From contig JBCBMZ010000004.1 in NCBI GenBank assembly GCA_039822005.1, positions 186,001 through 250,000 of the forward strand: a DNA stretch of 64,000 nt. The letters are read 5' to 3'. Below are positions 51,548 through 60,264 of this stretch, one piece after another. The notes beneath the pieces are model-generated. The model ran no database searches. It was not told the DNA's origin and saw only the letters and a program-made list of their open reading frames with translations. The position numbers and the translations under genes are program-made. Positions within the stretch are counted from its first letter, which is position 1; each line of letters begins with the position of its first letter. The stretch comes from JBCBDX01 sp039822005 (GTDB lineage Bacteria; Pseudomonadota; Alphaproteobacteria; Rhizobiales; Rhizobiaceae).

Positions 51548-51695
51548 TCCGCTCCAAATTGGATGCCGTGACTAGCTTTCGCGCCTAGGAAACGAAAGCG
51601 TGACAGATTTGTAAAGGCCTGATGCGCATAAGTTTTGCCGCTTGTGCGCTTTTCATACGCACAGTGCGGCATTTTGAGGCGGTTTAGCGCTTTTC

Positions 51696-52070
51696 CTATT
51701 GGTCAAGAGGAACTTGAAAACCTTCGCCGAGCGTGAGTTCACGGACCAGATTTCCATTGACCGAATTGTAGATCAGTATCTTTGACCCACCATCGCCCAT
51801 CCTGCCACGCAGGAAAACCAGGTCTCGATCAATGCCGCTCTCGAGGATTTCAAAACCAGAGGGCAGCGCAATTTCAGCGCTTTGCAAAACATCTGTGCTA
51901 TCGGCATTAATTCGGTAAATCACAGCGGCCAGAACAGCGAAAATGGACACAAACATGATACCCATCGACACGGCCAGAAGCCTGACCATCTTGGCACGCA
52001 CCCTTTCTACGGCGGGGTCAAGCGGCTTTTCTTCTTGGGTTTCTTCAGGCGTTGTCTGTATCTGGTTCAT
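51696..52070 (-). CDS. DUF6476-like single-pass membrane protein
   Basis: A 124-residue protein with one membrane helix (about residues 31-55, LLAVSMGIMFVSIFAVLAAVI) and a periplasmic tail (IALPSGFEILESG, SKILIYNSVNGNLVRELTL) that fits the DUF6476 family found opposite rluA-type genes in alphaproteobacteria. Function unknown. It is divergent from the pseudouridine synthase with 33 bp between starts. Confidence 0.7.
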   Translation of the reverse strand: MNQIQTTPEETQEEKPLDPAVERVRAKMVRLLAVSMGIMFVSIFAVLAAVIYRINADSTDVLQSAEIALPSGFEILESGIDRDLVFLRGRMGDGGSKILIYNSVNGNLVRELTLGEGFQVPLDQ

Positions 52071-52103
52071 TGCGTGCTCAGTTCGCGGGTCCTTGGCGCA
52101 GGC

Positions 52104-53120
52104 ATGAAGCACATGACAGAGCATTTGAAAACAATTGTTGTCGATGAAGACAATCACGGCAAGCGTCTTGACCAATTTGTCGCGTTGCACCTACCGCTGG
52201 GCATGTCGCGCTCCCAAGCGCAATCCATGATTGCCAATGGCCATGTAACTGTGAATGGCGTGCCGGAATCAGCATCCAAGCTGAAAGTGAAAGCCGGCGA
52301 TCAAGTATCTTTTGAAGTACCGGAGGCTGAGCCGCCTGAGCCGGAGGGCGAAGACATCCCACTCACCATTCTCTTTGAGGATGATCATCTTTTGGTCCTG
52401 AACAAACCTGCCGGCCTTGTGGTCCACCCGGGCGCAGGCAACGCAAAGGGCACGCTTGTCAATGCACTCATTTATCATTGCGGCGACAGCCTCTCGGGTA
52501 TCGGCGGCGTCAAAAGACCGGGCATTGTCCACCGTTTGGACAAGGAGACCTCGGGCGTGATGGTGGTGGCGAAAAATGACCACGCCCATCAGCATCTCTC
52601 GGCACAGTTTGCAGACCACGGCAAAACCGGTCCAATGGAGCGCGCCTATCTGGCATTGATCTGGGGCATACCCGACAGGCGATCCGGCACCATAACAACG
52701 TTTTTGGGGCGATCATCGGGAGACCGCAAACGCCAAGCCGTCGTGTCGGAAAGCCAGCCGGACGCGCGGCACGCCGTGACCTACTATGTTGTTCAAGAAA
52801 CTTTCAGCCAAGAGCAAAACGGCACCGATCTGGCATTGGTAGAGTGCCAGCTTGAAACGGGAAGAACACACCAAATCAGGGTGCATATGGCGCATAACGG
52901 CCAGCCGCTGGTGGGCGACAATGTCTATGGCAGCGGCTACAAAACCAAGAGTGCCAAACTGAACCCAGAAGCGGCGCAGGCTATCACTGACCTAAATCGC
53001 CAAGCCCTCCATGCATATAAATTGGTTTTCGAGCACCCGGCCACGGGTGAAACTATGCACTTTGACACAGAGATCGCGGATGACATGGCACGGGTGTTGG
53101 CGGCACTGCAGAACGTTTGA
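52104..53120 (+). CDS. rluD: RluA-family pseudouridine synthase (RluD-like)
   Basis: A 338-residue enzyme with an N-terminal S4 RNA-binding domain (KRLDQFVALHL, SQAQSMIANGHVTVNG) and the catalytic domain. The catalytic aspartate is in GIVHRLDKETSGVMVVAK and the other family blocks VLNKPAGLVVHPGAG and LETGRTHQIRVHM are intact. Most likely it makes pseudouridine in helix 69 of 23S rRNA, but RluC-like activity cannot be excluded. The exact start is uncertain between ATG 52104 and 52113. Position upstream of rpoH is typical for Hyphomicrobiales. Confidence 0.88.
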   Translation: MKHMTEHLKTIVVDEDNHGKRLDQFVALHLPLGMSRSQAQSMIANGHVTVNGVPESASKLKVKAGDQVSFEVPEAEPPEPEGEDIPLTILFEDDHLLVLNKPAGLVVHPGAGNAKGTLVNALIYHCGDSLSGIGGVKRPGIVHRLDKETSGVMVVAKNDHAHQHLSAQFADHGKTGPMERAYLALIWGIPDRRSGTITTFLGRSSGDRKRQAVVSESQPDARHAVTYYVVQETFSQEQNGTDLALVECQLETGRTHQIRVHMAHNGQPLVGDNVYGSGYKTKSAKLNPEAAQAITDLNRQALHAYKLVFEHPATGETMHFDTEIADDMARVLAALQNV

Positions 53121-53214
53121 CGCCGCAATCCTGATGCCAAGTAAAGCACCGCTACAACAGCCAACCCACCCAAAATTTATCAACCACCGTTAAAACCTGC
53201 CGCACCCTGCCGTC

Positions 53215-53859
53215 ATGGCATTTGATTGGCACCGCGCAATAGAATTGAACCGGATCGCGCTCGAAGGCGTCGTCTCGCACATCCTGCTCATCCTTTTGCA
53301 GCATCAGTCTGACCGTATAATTTGCATGGCGGTCTGGCGACGGCGCCTGCTCTTGCGTTTGCTGGTGCCTGCCGAAGCAGCCGCCAGGCGGCTGATTTTC
53401 ATTGTCGCACGCGTGATGAAACTTTCCGGGCTACTGCGCCAAGCAGCAGCAAAACGCCCACCAGATTTCAAAGCCTTTGCACCGGGATCAAAAGCCCCTC
53501 GTTTCATGCTGGTTGATCCGCGCAAGAACCTGGACTGGTCAGCATTTGCATCTGAAAAAGGCGCTTCATCGGCTGCGGCAGTCGGCACACCATCGGATAA
53601 ATACGCACCCATTGCTTGCGATGATATCTTGTGTCGTACGCAGGCGCTGGAGGCGGCATTGAAAGACCTTCCCGCATCGGCGCGGCGTATGGCGCAAGAA
53701 GAAGCCAAGCGGGTTTTGAAAGAACCTGGCCCTTCAAGCATGCCGCCGATCCGCATGGGGTTTCCACCCGGCTTTCGCAAAAAACGGTCCTACGAAGTCG
53801 ATGACGTTTTGGCCGAGTGTGCCGCGCTGGCCCGTGATCTGGAAAATGCGCCACCCTGA
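53215..53859 (+). CDS. Conserved hypothetical protein between rluD and rpoH
   Basis: A 214-residue basic protein with no recognised domain. The first 70 residues are arginine- and leucine-rich and partly amphipathic; the C-terminal part is helical with the pattern PPIRMGFPPGFRKK. The place between rluD and rpoH is conserved in the order. Function unknown. Confidence 0.65.
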   Translation: MAFDWHRAIELNRIALEGVVSHILLILLQHQSDRIICMAVWRRRLLLRLLVPAEAAARRLIFIVARVMKLSGLLRQAAAKRPPDFKAFAPGSKAPRFMLVDPRKNLDWSAFASEKGASSAAAVGTPSDKYAPIACDDILCRTQALEAALKDLPASARRMAQEEAKRVLKEPGPSSMPPIRMGFPPGFRKKRSYEVDDVLAECAALARDLENAPP

Positions 53860-54054
53860 CCTCGCAGTAAGATCAGGTTTTCAATGCGTCAGCGCCGCTC
53901 AATACGGTCTGGCGATACGCGTGCTGCCTTGAAATCGCCCCTTTCAATAACCACCTCTAAGGCACATAGAGGAAATGTTGACGCGGTAATCGGTCAATCT
54001 TTCCATGTTCGCCGCATAGGGCGGGAACTATAAAATGGGAGAAAGGGTGCATTC

Positions 54055-54963
54055 ATGGCCCAAGCTACACTACCAAGCCTTGTCGGGGGCTCTGATGGAT
54101 TGTCTCGATATTTGGAGGAAGTTCGCCGCTTCCCCATGCTTCAGCCTGACGAAGAATATATGCTGGCCAAGCGTTATCATGAACATGAAGACACCGATGC
54201 GGCGCATCGGCTTGTGACATCACATTTGCGTCTCGTCGCTAAAATCGCCATGGGATACCGTGGCTATGGCCTGCCTATGGGCGAGGTCGTATCCGAGGGC
54301 AATGTGGGCCTCATGCAGGCCGTCAAGAAGTTTGACCCGGAGCGGGGCTTCCGCCTTGCGACATACGCCATGTGGTGGATCAAGGCGTCCATTCAGGAAT
54401 ATGTGCTGCGCTCTTGGAGCCTCGTGAAAATGGGAACGACAGCCAATCAAAAGCGGCTGTTCTTCAACCTTCGCAAAGCCAAGAACCGCATTCAGGCATT
54501 GGGTGATGGTGATCTGAACGAAGATCAGGTCAAGCAAATTGCGACCGACCTGCAAGTGACGGAAGAAGATGTCCGCTCCATGAACCAGCGCCTTTCAGGC
54601 GACGCGTCGCTGAACGCGCCGATGCGCGCAGGCGAAGGCGAAAGCGGGCAGTGGCAGGACTGGTTGGTGGATGAAACCGACAGCCAGGAAAAAATGTTGA
54701 TCGAAGAAGATGAGACCGATCAACGGCGCGCGTTGCTTAAAGACGCCATGGGCGTGCTCAATGATCGTGAAAAGCGGATCTTCACAGCCCGGCGGTTGTC
54801 GGAAGAACCACTGACACTCGAAGAGCTTTCCGGTGAATTCAGTATCTCTCGAGAGCGTGTTCGCCAGATTGAAGTGCGTGCGTTTGAAAAGGTCCAGGAA
54901 GCCGTACAAGCGGCTGCGGCAGCTGTTGAAAAAAGCACACGTGAGGCCATTGCTGCCCACTAA
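54055..54963 (+). CDS. rpoH: Heat-shock sigma factor RpoH (sigma32)
   Basis: A 302-residue sigma70-class factor. Region 2 carries HLRLVAKIAMGYRGYGLP, VSEGNVGLMQAVKKFDPERG and YAMWWIKASIQEYVLRSW; the RpoH box is QKRLFFNLRKAK; region 4 ends with LEELSGEFSISRERVRQIE for -35 recognition. It directs transcription of chaperone and protease genes on heat shock. GGGAGAAAGGG precedes the ATG. A strong terminator follows. Hyphomicrobiales often have more than one rpoH; this is the rluD-linked copy. Confidence 0.96.
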   Translation: MAQATLPSLVGGSDGLSRYLEEVRRFPMLQPDEEYMLAKRYHEHEDTDAAHRLVTSHLRLVAKIAMGYRGYGLPMGEVVSEGNVGLMQAVKKFDPERGFRLATYAMWWIKASIQEYVLRSWSLVKMGTTANQKRLFFNLRKAKNRIQALGDGDLNEDQVKQIATDLQVTEEDVRSMNQRLSGDASLNAPMRAGEGESGQWQDWLVDETDSQEKMLIEEDETDQRRALLKDAMGVLNDREKRIFTARRLSEEPLTLEELSGEFSISRERVRQIEVRAFEKVQEAVQAAAAAVEKSTREAIAAH

Positions 54964-54991
54964 AACTTTGGTGGAAACAATGCTTCACCCA

Positions 54992-55020
54992 AGGCCAGCG
55001 AAAACCGCTGGCCTTTTTTT
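54992..55020 (+). terminator. Rho-independent terminator of rpoH
   Basis: AGGCCAGCG and CGCTGGCCT pair around AAAAC, followed by seven T residues, 28 bp after the rpoH stop. Confidence 0.95.
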
Positions 55021-55083
55021 ATTTCACGGTTTGATCAGGGTGCAATGGCAAAGACCGGCAATTGGCTAATTACTCCACCGTCA

Positions 55084-56766
55084 TCAGCCACCCACAGGAA
55101 GCGGGTTGGCAGCCCAATATTCAAACACTTCATCAAAAATCCGATCGCCCGGCGTTCCCTTTTCGATGGTCACAAGCGCACGCCGACCGCTGACATATTG
55201 GAGCGGAACATCAATCCAGTTCTCCCGACGCATAAGCGCCGTGTTGCTTTGGGTTGCCTCAACAGAATCATTAAGGCCAACAAGGAAGAAGTTCGTATCG
55301 ATAGGCACAAACACACCTATCAGTGCGGTGCCAGGGTCCTCTTCCGATCCCTTAAACGTCACCCTTTGCACATCCGCGACCCCGCGACCCGTAAAAGTTT
55401 CGGGGACATCGAACGACAATTCAATAAAATGACTGGCCGGCAGAGTTTGATCCCCGTTCCGCCGGATCGTCATAATGAGCGACAGGTCAAGATCCGGGAT
55501 ATTAACCTCACCGCGAATGGCCGGCTCGAGAGGCAAGTCGCCACCGGGCGACTCCTGAACTTGCGTCCAGATTATGGCTCCTGGAACCGCCGTACCGGCC
55601 TCAGTACCTGTCCGCTCTTCATAGAAAATGGCGCGTTGTCCAACGCGAAGCGGTGTCTGTGTTTCTGTTGGCGTTTGCTCTGCCGTATCGCCGTCTTCCG
55701 CAGCGCCACCTTCAATTGTGTTGCCACCTTCGGCAACTGCCGGTTCTTCAGTTTCGCTGCCTGGCGTCAGGTCCGAAACGCTTGTCCCCTCTCCGACCTC
55801 AGCGGCACCCGGCGCGGGACCGTCGTCAATTTCGATACCGTCTTCGGTGAGCCGCTGCGTAAATTTAGGCGTCGTTTCAGGGTTGGTGCCGACAACCACG
55901 GTTTCGGACCCTTCACCTTCAACAGTGATGTCAACTTCACCATCTTGCAGCGTACCACTGTCAGGGGCGTTTTCGCCGATATCGACGGTCGTTGTCGTGA
56001 CTTCACGGACCGGTAGGTCCGTTTCACCATCACCAGCATCATCGGTATTCAAACCGAGCACCGACTGAACCTGTGGCAGAGTACTGGCAAAATAACCACC
56101 ACCGCCGAGTATGGCCAAGAAGATGACGAGAATGCCAAGGCGGCCCCAAGCAGGGCCTGGCTTCTTGGGCTCCAAAATTGGCGTATCGGACACATAAGGC
56201 GCTGGCTCGCCCGCTGCTGGCGGCTCGTCAATGCGCGTATATCCCGCGTCAGCCGGTTGGGGCACTTCAAGCGACTTCGCCTCCGGCATCGAAAAAGTTT
56301 CGACATTTTCTTCAAGGAAGGTGCGAAGCGGATCTTCTTCCTCGATCTCAGCCGTCGATGAAACCTCCGACACAGGTTCGATGACTTCTTCCGGCGGCAC
56401 TGCCTGCGATGGCGGCTCCGAAACTAACGGCTCCGGCTCATCACTTGTCGGCTCCGGCATCTCTTCAGCAGTGTCCGTTTCCTGAGGAGCACCAAGCTCG
56501 CTTTCTCCGCTGAGAAGACTGTCAAGATCATCCAATTGGTCCTCAAGCGTTGCAGGGGGCGCATATTCTGCCTCCACTTCCGCAACCGCCTCGGCCAGTT
56601 TTTCAAACTGGCGGTCAATGACCGCCTGCGCAGGGGGCGGATCAATCGCCGCAATTTTCCTCTCAAGCGCCTCGCGCGCCTTACCGTAAATCCTCTCACG
56701 TACGTCAGGTGTCGTATCGCCGAGTTTTTCAATATTCTTGCGCAGTATCGCAGCAAAGTCTGCCAT
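55084..56766 (-). CDS. Acidic single-pass membrane protein next to purA
   Basis: A 560-residue protein. The N-terminal 70 residues form a charged helical region (MADFAAILRKNIEKLGD...REALERKIAAI), then a long disordered acidic and proline-rich stretch, one membrane helix at about residues 205-227 (LGILVIFLAILGGGGYFAS), a second low-complexity acidic region rich in T, E and G, and a folded C-terminal periplasmic domain (about 380-560: RAIFYEERTG, HFIELSFDVP, FKGSEEDPGTALIG). It is a conserved neighbour of purA in Hyphomicrobiales; function unknown. Confidence 0.8.
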   Translation of the reverse strand: MADFAAILRKNIEKLGDTTPDVRERIYGKAREALERKIAAIDPPPAQAVIDRQFEKLAEAVAEVEAEYAPPATLEDQLDDLDSLLSGESELGAPQETDTAEEMPEPTSDEPEPLVSEPPSQAVPPEEVIEPVSEVSSTAEIEEEDPLRTFLEENVETFSMPEAKSLEVPQPADAGYTRIDEPPAAGEPAPYVSDTPILEPKKPGPAWGRLGILVIFLAILGGGGYFASTLPQVQSVLGLNTDDAGDGETDLPVREVTTTTVDIGENAPDSGTLQDGEVDITVEGEGSETVVVGTNPETTPKFTQRLTEDGIEIDDGPAPGAAEVGEGTSVSDLTPGSETEEPAVAEGGNTIEGGAAEDGDTAEQTPTETQTPLRVGQRAIFYEERTGTEAGTAVPGAIIWTQVQESPGGDLPLEPAIRGEVNIPDLDLSLIMTIRRNGDQTLPASHFIELSFDVPETFTGRGVADVQRVTFKGSEEDPGTALIGVFVPIDTNFFLVGLNDSVEATQSNTALMRRENWIDVPLQYVSGRRALVTIEKGTPGDRIFDEVFEYWAANPLPVGG

Positions 56767-56804
56767 AGATATTCAATCCGGTATGCATCATACGTGTTAC
56801 AGTC

Positions 56805-58100
56805 CTAATCACGAAAAGGATCGGTCACAAGTATGGTATCATTGCGTTCAGGGCTGGTAGAAAGTAGCGAAACTGGCGCGCCAATCAATTCTTCTACGTG
56901 CCTCACGTATTTTACCGCCTGTGCGGGCAGGTCATTCCATGATCTGGCACCCAAAGTCGGGGCGCTCCACCCTTCAACTGTTTCATATACTGGAACGACA
57001 CGCGCCTGAGCGCCTTGGCTGGCCGGCAGATAGTCAATCCGCTTACCATCCAGTTCATAACCAACACAAATTTTAGTCTCTTCCATACCGTCGAGAACAT
57101 CAAGCTTGGTCAAGGCAATTCCGTCAATGCCATTGACGGCCACCGCTTGGCGGACAAGCACCGCATCAAACCAGCCGCAGCGGCGCTTGCGCGATGTCAC
57201 GGTGCCAAACTCATGACCTTTTTCGCCAAGATACTGGCCCACCTCGTTGTCCTGTTCGGAAGGAAAAGGGCCCTCACCGACACGGGTTGTATAGGCTTTC
57301 GTGATGCCAAGCACATAGTCGATGGTACCTGGCCCGACACCGGATCCAGCGGCTGCACTTCCGGCAACGACATTGGATGAGGTCACAAATGGGTAGGTGC
57401 CATGGTCGACATCCAGCAGCGTGCCTTGTGCACCTTCAAACAATATACGTTCGCCCGCAGCGCGCTTCTCGTTCAAAACACGCCAAACCTGATCCATAAA
57501 AGGCAGAACCTGATCAGCTACCTGCATCAATTCTGACATGATCTCTTCATGGCGAACCTCCGAATGCCCCAGCCCCCGCCGCAAAGCATTATGGTGGGTG
57601 AGCAGGCGATCAACCTTCGCAGGCAGTGTTTCGCTGTTTGCCAAATCCATCACGCGGATCGCACGGCGACCCACCTTGTCTTCATAGGCAGGCCCGATAC
57701 CGCGTCTCGTGGTACCAATCTTTGTGCCGGAATTGGATGCCGCATCTTCTCTAAAGCCATCCAGTTCGCGATGAAGGGAAAGGATCAAGGGCGTATTTTC
57801 TGCAACTTTCAGATTCTCGGGAGTTACATCAATCCCGGCCTCGCGAAGGCCAGCGACTTCCTTGATAAAAAAATGGGGGTCAAACACTACACCATTGCCG
57901 ATGACCGACAGTTTGCCGCGGACAATGCCGGAAGGTACCAGCGAAATCTTGTAGGTCACACCATCAATAACCAGTGTGTGGCCGGCATTGTGCCCACCTT
58001 GAAACCGTACCACGACATCGGCGCGTTCAGACAGCCAATCTACGATTTTGCCCTTGCCTTCATCGCCCCATTGGCTTCCAACGACGACCACATTGCCCAT
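56805..58100 (-). CDS. purA: Adenylosuccinate synthetase
   Basis: A 431-residue enzyme that joins IMP and aspartate with GTP in AMP synthesis. The GTP loop is VVGSQWGDEGKGKIVDWL at the start, the IMP-binding and catalytic blocks RFQGGHNAGHT and GTTRRGIGPAYEDK follow, and FVTSSNVVAGSAAAGSGVG and CGWFDAVLVRQA are present. The conserved MGNVVVVGSQ start at 58100 is chosen over a longer frame. It faces the EamA transporter gene. Confidence 0.97.
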   Translation of the reverse strand: MGNVVVVGSQWGDEGKGKIVDWLSERADVVVRFQGGHNAGHTLVIDGVTYKISLVPSGIVRGKLSVIGNGVVFDPHFFIKEVAGLREAGIDVTPENLKVAENTPLILSLHRELDGFREDAASNSGTKIGTTRRGIGPAYEDKVGRRAIRVMDLANSETLPAKVDRLLTHHNALRRGLGHSEVRHEEIMSELMQVADQVLPFMDQVWRVLNEKRAAGERILFEGAQGTLLDVDHGTYPFVTSSNVVAGSAAAGSGVGPGTIDYVLGITKAYTTRVGEGPFPSEQDNEVGQYLGEKGHEFGTVTSRKRRCGWFDAVLVRQAVAVNGIDGIALTKLDVLDGMEETKICVGYELDGKRIDYLPASQGAQARVVPVYETVEGWSAPTLGARSWNDLPAQAVKYVRHVEELIGAPVSLLSTSPERNDTILVTDPFRD

Positions 58101-58260
58101 TTCCGGCACCCGCTCCCTAAAAAACAAACCGTCGCTCTCTATCCTCCAACGGCACGTTTGGCGAGTGGTATGGCCCGCCAAAGGACCCGCTCCAACGGTT
58201 TTTTCTCGCCAAATCAGGTTTTGCGCGCCATTTATGCGGCAGACTTAAAGCGGATGGGCA

Positions 58261-59172
58261 ATGAGCACGCGTATCGAAACGACCAAAAATGATGCGCAGC
58301 TTGCCTACGCCTTGTTATTTCTCACCACATTATTTTGGTCCGGCAATGCGATCGCAGGCAAGTTGGCTGTTGGCCATGTGTCCCCCATGGTCCTGGCGTT
58401 CCTGCGCTGGTCGATCGCTTGGGCGGTTCTCATGCTCATCGCCCTGCCGCAATTGCGCCGCGATTGGCAGAAAATCAGGCCGCACCTGCCCGTTCTTTTT
58501 GCCTATGGCATGACTGGATTTGCCGGGTTCAACATAGCGCTTTATTCCGCCCTCCAGCACACCTCGACCATCAATGTCACCATCGAACAAGCGGCGATCC
58601 CCTTGCTGATTTTTATCGGCAACTTTGTGTTCTTTCGAACCAAGGTGAGCGCGCTGCAGCTTATCGGCTTTTCACTGACCCTTATCGGCGTCCTTGTCGT
58701 GGCATCGGCCGGTTCGGTGGAACGGTTGGCCAATTTGCAGTTCAACCGTGGCGACATTCTCATGGGGGTGGCCGGGATACTCTATGCGGGCTATTCGATC
58801 GCGCTGCGGTACCGACCGGATGTTCACTGGAAAAGCTTCATGGTTGTCATGGCCTTTTCGGCCATGATGACATCATTACCCTTTGCAATTTGGGAATTGA
58901 ACGGGGCAACGGGCATTGTACCCGATACGCACGGATGGCTGATTGTGACTTATACCGCCGTCTTCCCGTCAATCCTGAGCCAAGTGTTTTACATTCGCGG
59001 CATTTCATTGATCGGACCGAACCGCGCGGGGCTGTTCATCAATCTGATCCCTGTTTTGGGAACGCTTCTGGCAATCGTCCTCCTGGGAGAAATATTTGGT
59101 TGGCACCACGCTGTAGCAATGTTGTTGGTTGTTGGCGGCATCATGATCGCTGAGAGCAGGCGCCCGGCGTGA
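58261..59172 (+). CDS. EamA/DMT superfamily transporter
   Basis: A 303-residue ten-helix transporter with two EamA repeats (FLTTLFWSGNAIAGKLAVGH... and MGVAGILYAGYSIALRYRP...). Such proteins export amino acids and other metabolites. The second repeat ends with VVGGIMIAESRRPA. No substrate can be assigned. It is divergent from purA. Confidence 0.9.
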   Translation: MSTRIETTKNDAQLAYALLFLTTLFWSGNAIAGKLAVGHVSPMVLAFLRWSIAWAVLMLIALPQLRRDWQKIRPHLPVLFAYGMTGFAGFNIALYSALQHTSTINVTIEQAAIPLLIFIGNFVFFRTKVSALQLIGFSLTLIGVLVVASAGSVERLANLQFNRGDILMGVAGILYAGYSIALRYRPDVHWKSFMVVMAFSAMMTSLPFAIWELNGATGIVPDTHGWLIVTYTAVFPSILSQVFYIRGISLIGPNRAGLFINLIPVLGTLLAIVLLGEIFGWHHAVAMLLVVGGIMIAESRRPA

Positions 59173-59257
59173 ATTGCCCGTGAAATCGGACTTTCCGTCA
59201 CAAAACAAGCGAGCAACGTTCAATAGCCTCACCCTCACTCAAAGCAAGGAGAGTGAG

Positions 59258-60208
59258 ATGGCAGGTACTACATTGGACGTTACCGTCGACCGCGTCGTCG
59301 ATGGAGACACGATTCGCGTCATGCTTGACGGGCAGAGCGAAAGCATTCGCATTCTGTCACTGGATACTGAAGAGGTTTTCCAGTCCGGTTCAAAACCCGT
59401 CACACCGATGGGAAAAAAAGCCTCAGAGCGCGCAAATGAGCTCGTCAAATCCGGTGACAAGGTAAAACTGAGGTTCCCCGGCACCGAACCAGTTGAAGAA
59501 GCGGTTAAAAAGTATCGCGGCAATTTTGGGCGTCTTCTCGTATGGGTGGAACTGGAAGACGGCACCGACTTCCAAGAAGTCATGATCAAGGAAGGCCTTA
59601 GCCCCTACTTCATGAAATATGGCCATGCCGAGTACAGCTTCCTGCGCCAACGGTACGAAGATGCATAGCGCGAAGCGCAAACCGGCAAGCTCGGGATTTG
59701 CGATCAGATCTCAAACAACGGCTCCATTTTGCGCAATTATGCATCACTTTGCACATGGTGGGAGCTACGCGCGCGGATGATCGACGGATACCGTGCGATC
59801 AGGAAACGCAATCCGGAAATCAACCTCTATAATACCCGCTTGGACTATGAAAAGCTCGTCACCTTGGCTCAGGCGCGCCAGGAAACCACGGTTTTCATCG
59901 AGTTGCGTGACTTCAAGCCGGTTGAGGAGCACGTCCTGTTCTCCACCGGATCGCTGGAGCAGCCCTACAGCCTTTTCATTCCAAACGGCAACGAAGGCGG
60001 TGGTGAAGACATTATGAGCCTTATCAAGACCCGCTACATGGCCGAAGGTGAAACTGCGCCACGCCGCTCCTATGCTTATGTTACCGGACCGACAAAAATG
60101 TTCCCGGACAACGAAAACGGCAAGCCGGAAATTATTGTTACGGATCCGGCACAGATTACCGATTGGCCAAGCGCCGCAATACGGCAAGACACTTTGCTGG
60201 ACGTCTAA
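59258..60208 (+). pseudogene. Thermonuclease-family protein split by an in-frame amber codon
   Basis: An SNase-like domain (VDRVVDGDTIRVMLDG, SIRILSLDTEEVF, MGKKASERANELV, FGRLLVWVELEDGTDFQEVM) begins at 59258 after AAGGAG. A TAG at 59666-59668 stops it after 136 residues, yet the same frame continues without any shift: REAQTGKLGIC, typical of the end of an SNase fold, and then a C-terminal domain to 60208 (LRNYASLCTWWELRARMI, FKPVEEHVLFSTGSLEQPY). A single GAG-to-TAG change would explain the split of a 316-codon gene. The downstream part could restart at a TTG near 59729. Confidence 0.75.
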
Positions 60209-60233
60209 CGCGCAACCAACGATATGAGAACGC

Positions 60234-60250
60234 GGGGCCAATTTGGCCCC
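60234..60250. terminator. Hairpin between convergent nuclease-like gene and serA
   Basis: GGGGCCA and TGGCCCC type arms pair around a three-base loop, 26 bp after the nuclease-like stop and 15 bp beyond serA. No T tract is present. Confidence 0.45.
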
Positions 60251-60264
60251 ACAGACAATTTCGC

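Noticed and set aside
53920..53960. Sigma32-type promoter before rpoH
   Set aside because: CTTGAA is present but no convincing CCCAT-type -10 lies 17-18 bases further.
55045..56016. 323-codon plus-strand frame
   Set aside because: Antisense to the purA-adjacent membrane protein; composition is a mirror of that gene and no domain is visible.
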